Shown: one piece after another, positions 61,458 through 64,000 of the stretch | Numbering within the stretch: position 1 is the stretch's first letter | How the letters are laid out: the number at the start of each line of letters is the position of its first letter | Assembly: GCF_001482305.1 (NCBI RefSeq) | Contig: NZ_LOHP01000078.1 | Location: 1 to 64,000 of the forward strand | Origin: Leucobacter sp. G161 | GTDB lineage: Bacteria > Actinomycetota > Actinomycetes > Actinomycetales > Microbacteriaceae | Direction of reading: 5' to 3' | DNA: 64,000 nt | Position numbers and translations under genes: made by a program | Notes under the pieces: generated by a model | Database searches by the model: none | What the model was told of the DNA's origin: nothing | The model's input: only the letters and a program-made list of their open reading frames with translations

Positions 61458-62663
61458 TCAGTTCTCGTCGAGCAGCGCTGCCGCGTACATCGGGCGTGCC
61501 GCGTCGGCGGTCGGCGGGTGGAAGAGGCCCGCGGTCGCGTCGCGGTAGAGGCGACTGAGCTCGCTGCCGTTGTCGAAGCCGGAGCCTCCCGCGCAGATGA
61601 GCGCGGTCTCGGCGCTGCGGCGGGCAGCCGTCGAGGCGTTGAGTCTGGCCGAGACAAGCCGCAGCGGCCAGTCGGCCCCGTGGTCGACGATCTCGTCGAA
61701 GTCGCGCGAGTAGGCGTCGAGCTGCGCGGGAACGGCCATGTACTCCATGTGGGCGTCGGCGAGGCGCACGCGCGCCTCGGGAACCTCGGCGTGCGAGGTT
61801 CCGGCCTTCGCGGAGCGGCGTTTCTGCATGCCGGCGGCAGCAAGGTCGAGCGCCCGGCGCGCGACGCCCGCGTAGACGGAGCCGATGAGCAGCTGGAAGT
61901 TCGCGGTGATCGCAAACGTCAGCAGGTCGGGGTGCCGCCCGGCCGGGATCCTGCGGCCAACCTTCTCGGGCCGCATGCGCGCGCCGTCGAGGATCGTCGC
62001 CCGGCTCTGCGATGCCCGCATGCCGAGCACGTCCCACTGGTCCGACACGGTGATCCCCGCGCCGCCACCAGCTGCGGCTTCCTCATGCGTGCGCTCGAGG
62101 AAGCCGTAGACGAGCGTCTCGGCGTCGCTACCGGCGGTCGTCGTGTCAAGGCCGTGCACGATAAGCCTGGTCCACACGGGCGACAGCGACGTGAAGATCT
62201 TCACGCCGGAGAGCAGGTAGCCGCCGTCACCCTGCGGCTCGGCCTTCGTCTTCGAGCCCTGCAGCCCCCAGTCGTTCGCGGGCTCGCTGATACCGAACGC
62301 GAAGATCTCGCCGGCGACGGCCTCCTCGAACACGTAGTCAAGGGAGTGGTCGCCGCGCTCATACATCGCGCGGATCACGCCCGTGCACATGAGGTGCATG
62401 TTGATCGCCAGCGCGGTGCCGGGGGCGGCGGTCGCGAGGCGCTGCTGCAGCCGCGACACCTGATTGAGAGTCAGGCCCGGCCCGCCAAATTCCTCGGGCA
62501 CGAACAGCGTGAGGTAGCCCTGCTCGCGCAACTCGGCAAGATCCTCGTGGAAGAAGCTGTTCTCACGGTCGTACACGGCAGCCCGCTCGCGGAACCGCTC
62601 CAGCAGCTCCTCCGGCAGGTACTGCTCCGCAAGCTCCTGATGCCGCGTCTCTCGGTCACTCAT
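61458..62663 (-). CDS. Acyl-CoA dehydrogenase-family flavoprotein
   Basis: A 401-residue protein from ATG 62,663 (62,678 possible). FAFGISEPANDWG and LSGVKIFTSLSPVW are the flavin-binding middle-domain motifs; QWDVLGMRASQSRATIL follows, and the C-terminal helical domain has ICAGGSGFDNGSELSRLYRDA. The usual catalytic Glu is not obvious, so it may be an FMN/FAD monooxygenase-like member. It lies beyond the att repeat and is probably chromosomal, in tandem with the ketosynthase gene. Confidence 0.83.
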   Translation of the reverse strand: MSDRETRHQELAEQYLPEELLERFRERAAVYDRENSFFHEDLAELREQGYLTLFVPEEFGGPGLTLNQVSRLQQRLATAAPGTALAINMHLMCTGVIRAMYERGDHSLDYVFEEAVAGEIFAFGISEPANDWGLQGSKTKAEPQGDGGYLLSGVKIFTSLSPVWTRLIVHGLDTTTAGSDAETLVYGFLERTHEEAAAGGGAGITVSDQWDVLGMRASQSRATILDGARMRPEKVGRRIPAGRHPDLLTFAITANFQLLIGSVYAGVARRALDLAAAGMQKRRSAKAGTSHAEVPEARVRLADAHMEYMAVPAQLDAYSRDFDEIVDHGADWPLRLVSARLNASTAARRSAETALICAGGSGFDNGSELSRLYRDATAGLFHPPTADAARPMYAAALLDEN

Positions 62664-62707
62664 TCTCTCTCCGATCATCGATTCTCAGTCAAGTAAGTGT
62701 GTAGGGG

Positions 62708-64000
62708 CTACGGCCGCTCGATGAGCACGGCACCGTTGTGCCCGCCGAAGCCAAAGGACGTCGACAGCACGCGGTTGACCACCACGGGCCGCGCCTCCCC
62801 CGCCACGAAGTCCCAGCCGTCGAACTCGGGGTCGTCGAGGTTCACTGTCGGCGGCAGCAGCTGCTCGCGCAGCGCCATCACAGAGAGGATCGCTTCCACC
62901 ACCCCACCCGCGCCGAGCAGATGCCCGGTGCTCGACTTCGTCGCCGAGATCGGCGTTCGCCGCGCGTGCGCCCCGAGTGCAGCCTCGAGGGCGAGTAGCT
63001 CGGCCGCGTCGCCGGCGGGGGTGCCGGTGCCGTGCGCATTGATGTGGTCGACGCCCTCCGGCTCGATGCCCGCGTCGGCGAGGCATTCCCGCACCGCCTG
63101 CGCGGCCCCGCGCCCCTCGGGGTGCGGGGCGGTCGGATGGTGCGCGTCGCTCGCCGAGCCGAAGCCAGCGAGCGCCGCGAGAATCTCGGCACCGCGGGCG
63201 AGCGCGCTCTCCTCGGATTCGATGAGGATCGCCGCCGCCCCCTGCGCCATCACGAACCCAGCGCGTGCGCGATCGAACGGCCGCGACGCCGTTTCGGGGG
63301 CGTCTTCGTAGCCTGCGGCGAGCGCCCGCATGTTCGCGTTCGAGGAGAGGTTCACGCCGTTCAGGCAGTCCTCGTAGCCGACAACGAGCACGGCGTCGGC
63401 GTAGCCGTGCCGGATGCGCCTGAGCCCATCGCCAAGCCCGACCGCGCCGCTCGCGCAGGTCGCCGAGACGCCCTGCGCTGGCCCGCGGATCCCGTACCGC
63501 TGACTGAGCAGCGCCGCGGCCGAGTCTGGGGCGCCGTGGATCGAGAGCGTGAGCGGCACCGCACGCGGTCCCCGTGCGTCGAGTACCCGGGTCGCCGCCT
63601 GCATCGCGTCGATGGGCCCGGATCCGGTCGCCGCGATCACGGCGACGCGCGTCGCGTCCCACGGCAGGGCGGGCCCGGCCTCGCCGGCATCAGCGTCTTC
63701 AGTATCAGCACCAGTATCAGCACCAGCACCACCAGCAGGCGCACGATCAGCACCCACAACCGCCGGATCAACCCCGGCCTGCGCGAGCGCCTGGTCCGCT
63801 GCGGCGATCGCCCAGTGATGCACGGGGCTCAGCCGCCTGGCGAGGCTCCGCTCGATTCCGGGCGCGGGGAGCGCGGCGACGTCGAAGCCGCGCACTTGGC
63901 TGCCGATCCTCACCGCGAGCTCGTCGAATTCGGGGCCGTCGAGCCGCGAGATCGCGCTGCGGCCGCTGGCCACCGCGTCCCAGAGCGATGCGACATCGAG
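62708..64000 (-). CDS. Beta-ketoacyl-ACP synthase II-like (FabF), 5' end outside the window
   Basis: A KAS I/II-type condensing enzyme with Cys in SATCASGAVGLGDG, His in NAHGTGTPAGD and KSSTGHLLGAGG, and the end TSFGFGGHNGAVLIE. At the window edge the frame is still open (LDVASLWDAVASGRSAI), so the true start lies to the right. A low-complexity acidic insert (63,690-63,760) interrupts the N-terminal domain. It probably acts in a fatty-acid or polyketide pathway unrelated to the copper locus. Confidence 0.88.
   Translation of the reverse strand, partial: LDVASLWDAVASGRSAISRLDGPEFDELAVRIGSQVRGFDVAALPAPGIERSLARRLSPVHHWAIAAADQALAQAGVDPAVVGADRAPAGGAGADTGADTEDADAGEAGPALPWDATRVAVIAATGSGPIDAMQAATRVLDARGPRAVPLTLSIHGAPDSAAALLSQRYGIRGPAQGVSATCASGAVGLGDGLRRIRHGYADAVLVVGYEDCLNGVNLSSNANMRALAAGYEDAPETASRPFDRARAGFVMAQGAAAILIESEESALARGAEILAALAGFGSASDAHHPTAPHPEGRGAAQAVRECLADAGIEPEGVDHINAHGTGTPAGDAAELLALEAALGAHARRTPISATKSSTGHLLGAGGVVEAILSVMALREQLLPPTVNLDDPEFDGWDFVAGEARPVVVNRVLSTSFGFGGHNGAVLIERP

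Noticed and set aside
63690-63760. Short tandem repeats (CAGTATCAGCAC-like)
   Set aside because: They are in frame inside the ketosynthase gene and encode a simple acidic linker; no CRISPR-like spacing. No CRISPR array was seen anywhere in the window.

Overview
The window comes from a high-GC actinobacterium, most likely a member of the Microbacteriaceae. This is inferred from codon usage, overlapping ATGA/GTGA gene junctions, SCO6880-type and DUF6112-like conjugation genes and leaderless-looking promoters. No rRNA or marker gene fixes the genus.

Region 1 (about 1-38,040) starts with a fragment of an IS3-family element. It continues with about 32 kb of genes that appear to form one copper-related regulon. 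A BlaI-type repressor gene (37,624-38,001, minus) and a BlaR-like M56 membrane protease (36,797-37,615) sit at the right end. Eight copies of a 13-bp palindrome (consensus CTACAnnnTGTAG, the BlaI/CopY-type operator pattern) lie in the promoters of the region, including that of blaI itself. Under these sites are: (i) a CopZ-CtiP-CopA operon for Cu(I) handling and cytochrome oxidase copper insertion; (ii) a ten-gene operon beginning with homologues of ScoE/Rv0097 (isonitrile-forming Fe(II)/2-oxoglutarate oxygenase) and ScoA/FcoT/Rv0098, followed by glycosyltransferases, membrane proteins, a serine hydrolase, a phosphopantetheinyl transferase and a GH16 enzyme; (iii) a metal ABC importer with a PCu(A)C protein; (iv) DUF5134-YcnI-CopCD; (v) a divergent pair in which flippase-GT4-GalE faces KAS III, carrier protein-thioesterase, a FadD10/ScoC-like acyl-ACP ligase (frameshifted here) and a surface protein; (vi) CopC-PCu(A)C-Dyp peroxidase-UDP-glucose dehydrogenase.

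Together these suggest a copper-starvation response that makes and imports an isonitrile chalkophore. The enzymes of the mycobacterial/streptomycete isonitrile lipopeptide pathway are present, but no non-ribosomal peptide synthetase is. A KAS III and a free-standing carrier protein-thioesterase didomain take its place, and several sugar-transfer genes are co-regulated. I regard this NRPS-less, possibly glycosylated isonitrile metallophore locus as the candidate undescribed system.

Region 2 (about 38,300-61,318) is the backbone of an integrative conjugative element. It holds a DNA methyltransferase, prim-pol primase, DUF2637 and ParB-like proteins, a type IV secretion module (VirB8-like, M23/lysozyme-like, two small pilin-like proteins, VirB6/TrbL-like, SCO6880, VirB4, VirD4), SSB, Xis and a tyrosine integrase ending next to tRNA-Pro(GGG). 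A 49-bp direct repeat of the 5' half of this tRNA marks the probable right att site. A lone PD-(D/E)XK nuclease-like gene is inserted backwards inside the secretion operon. No relaxase is recognisable. The copper locus may be cargo of this element, but its left end is not visible.

Region 3 (61,458-64,000) is probably chromosome: an acyl-CoA dehydrogenase-like gene and a truncated beta-ketoacyl synthase.
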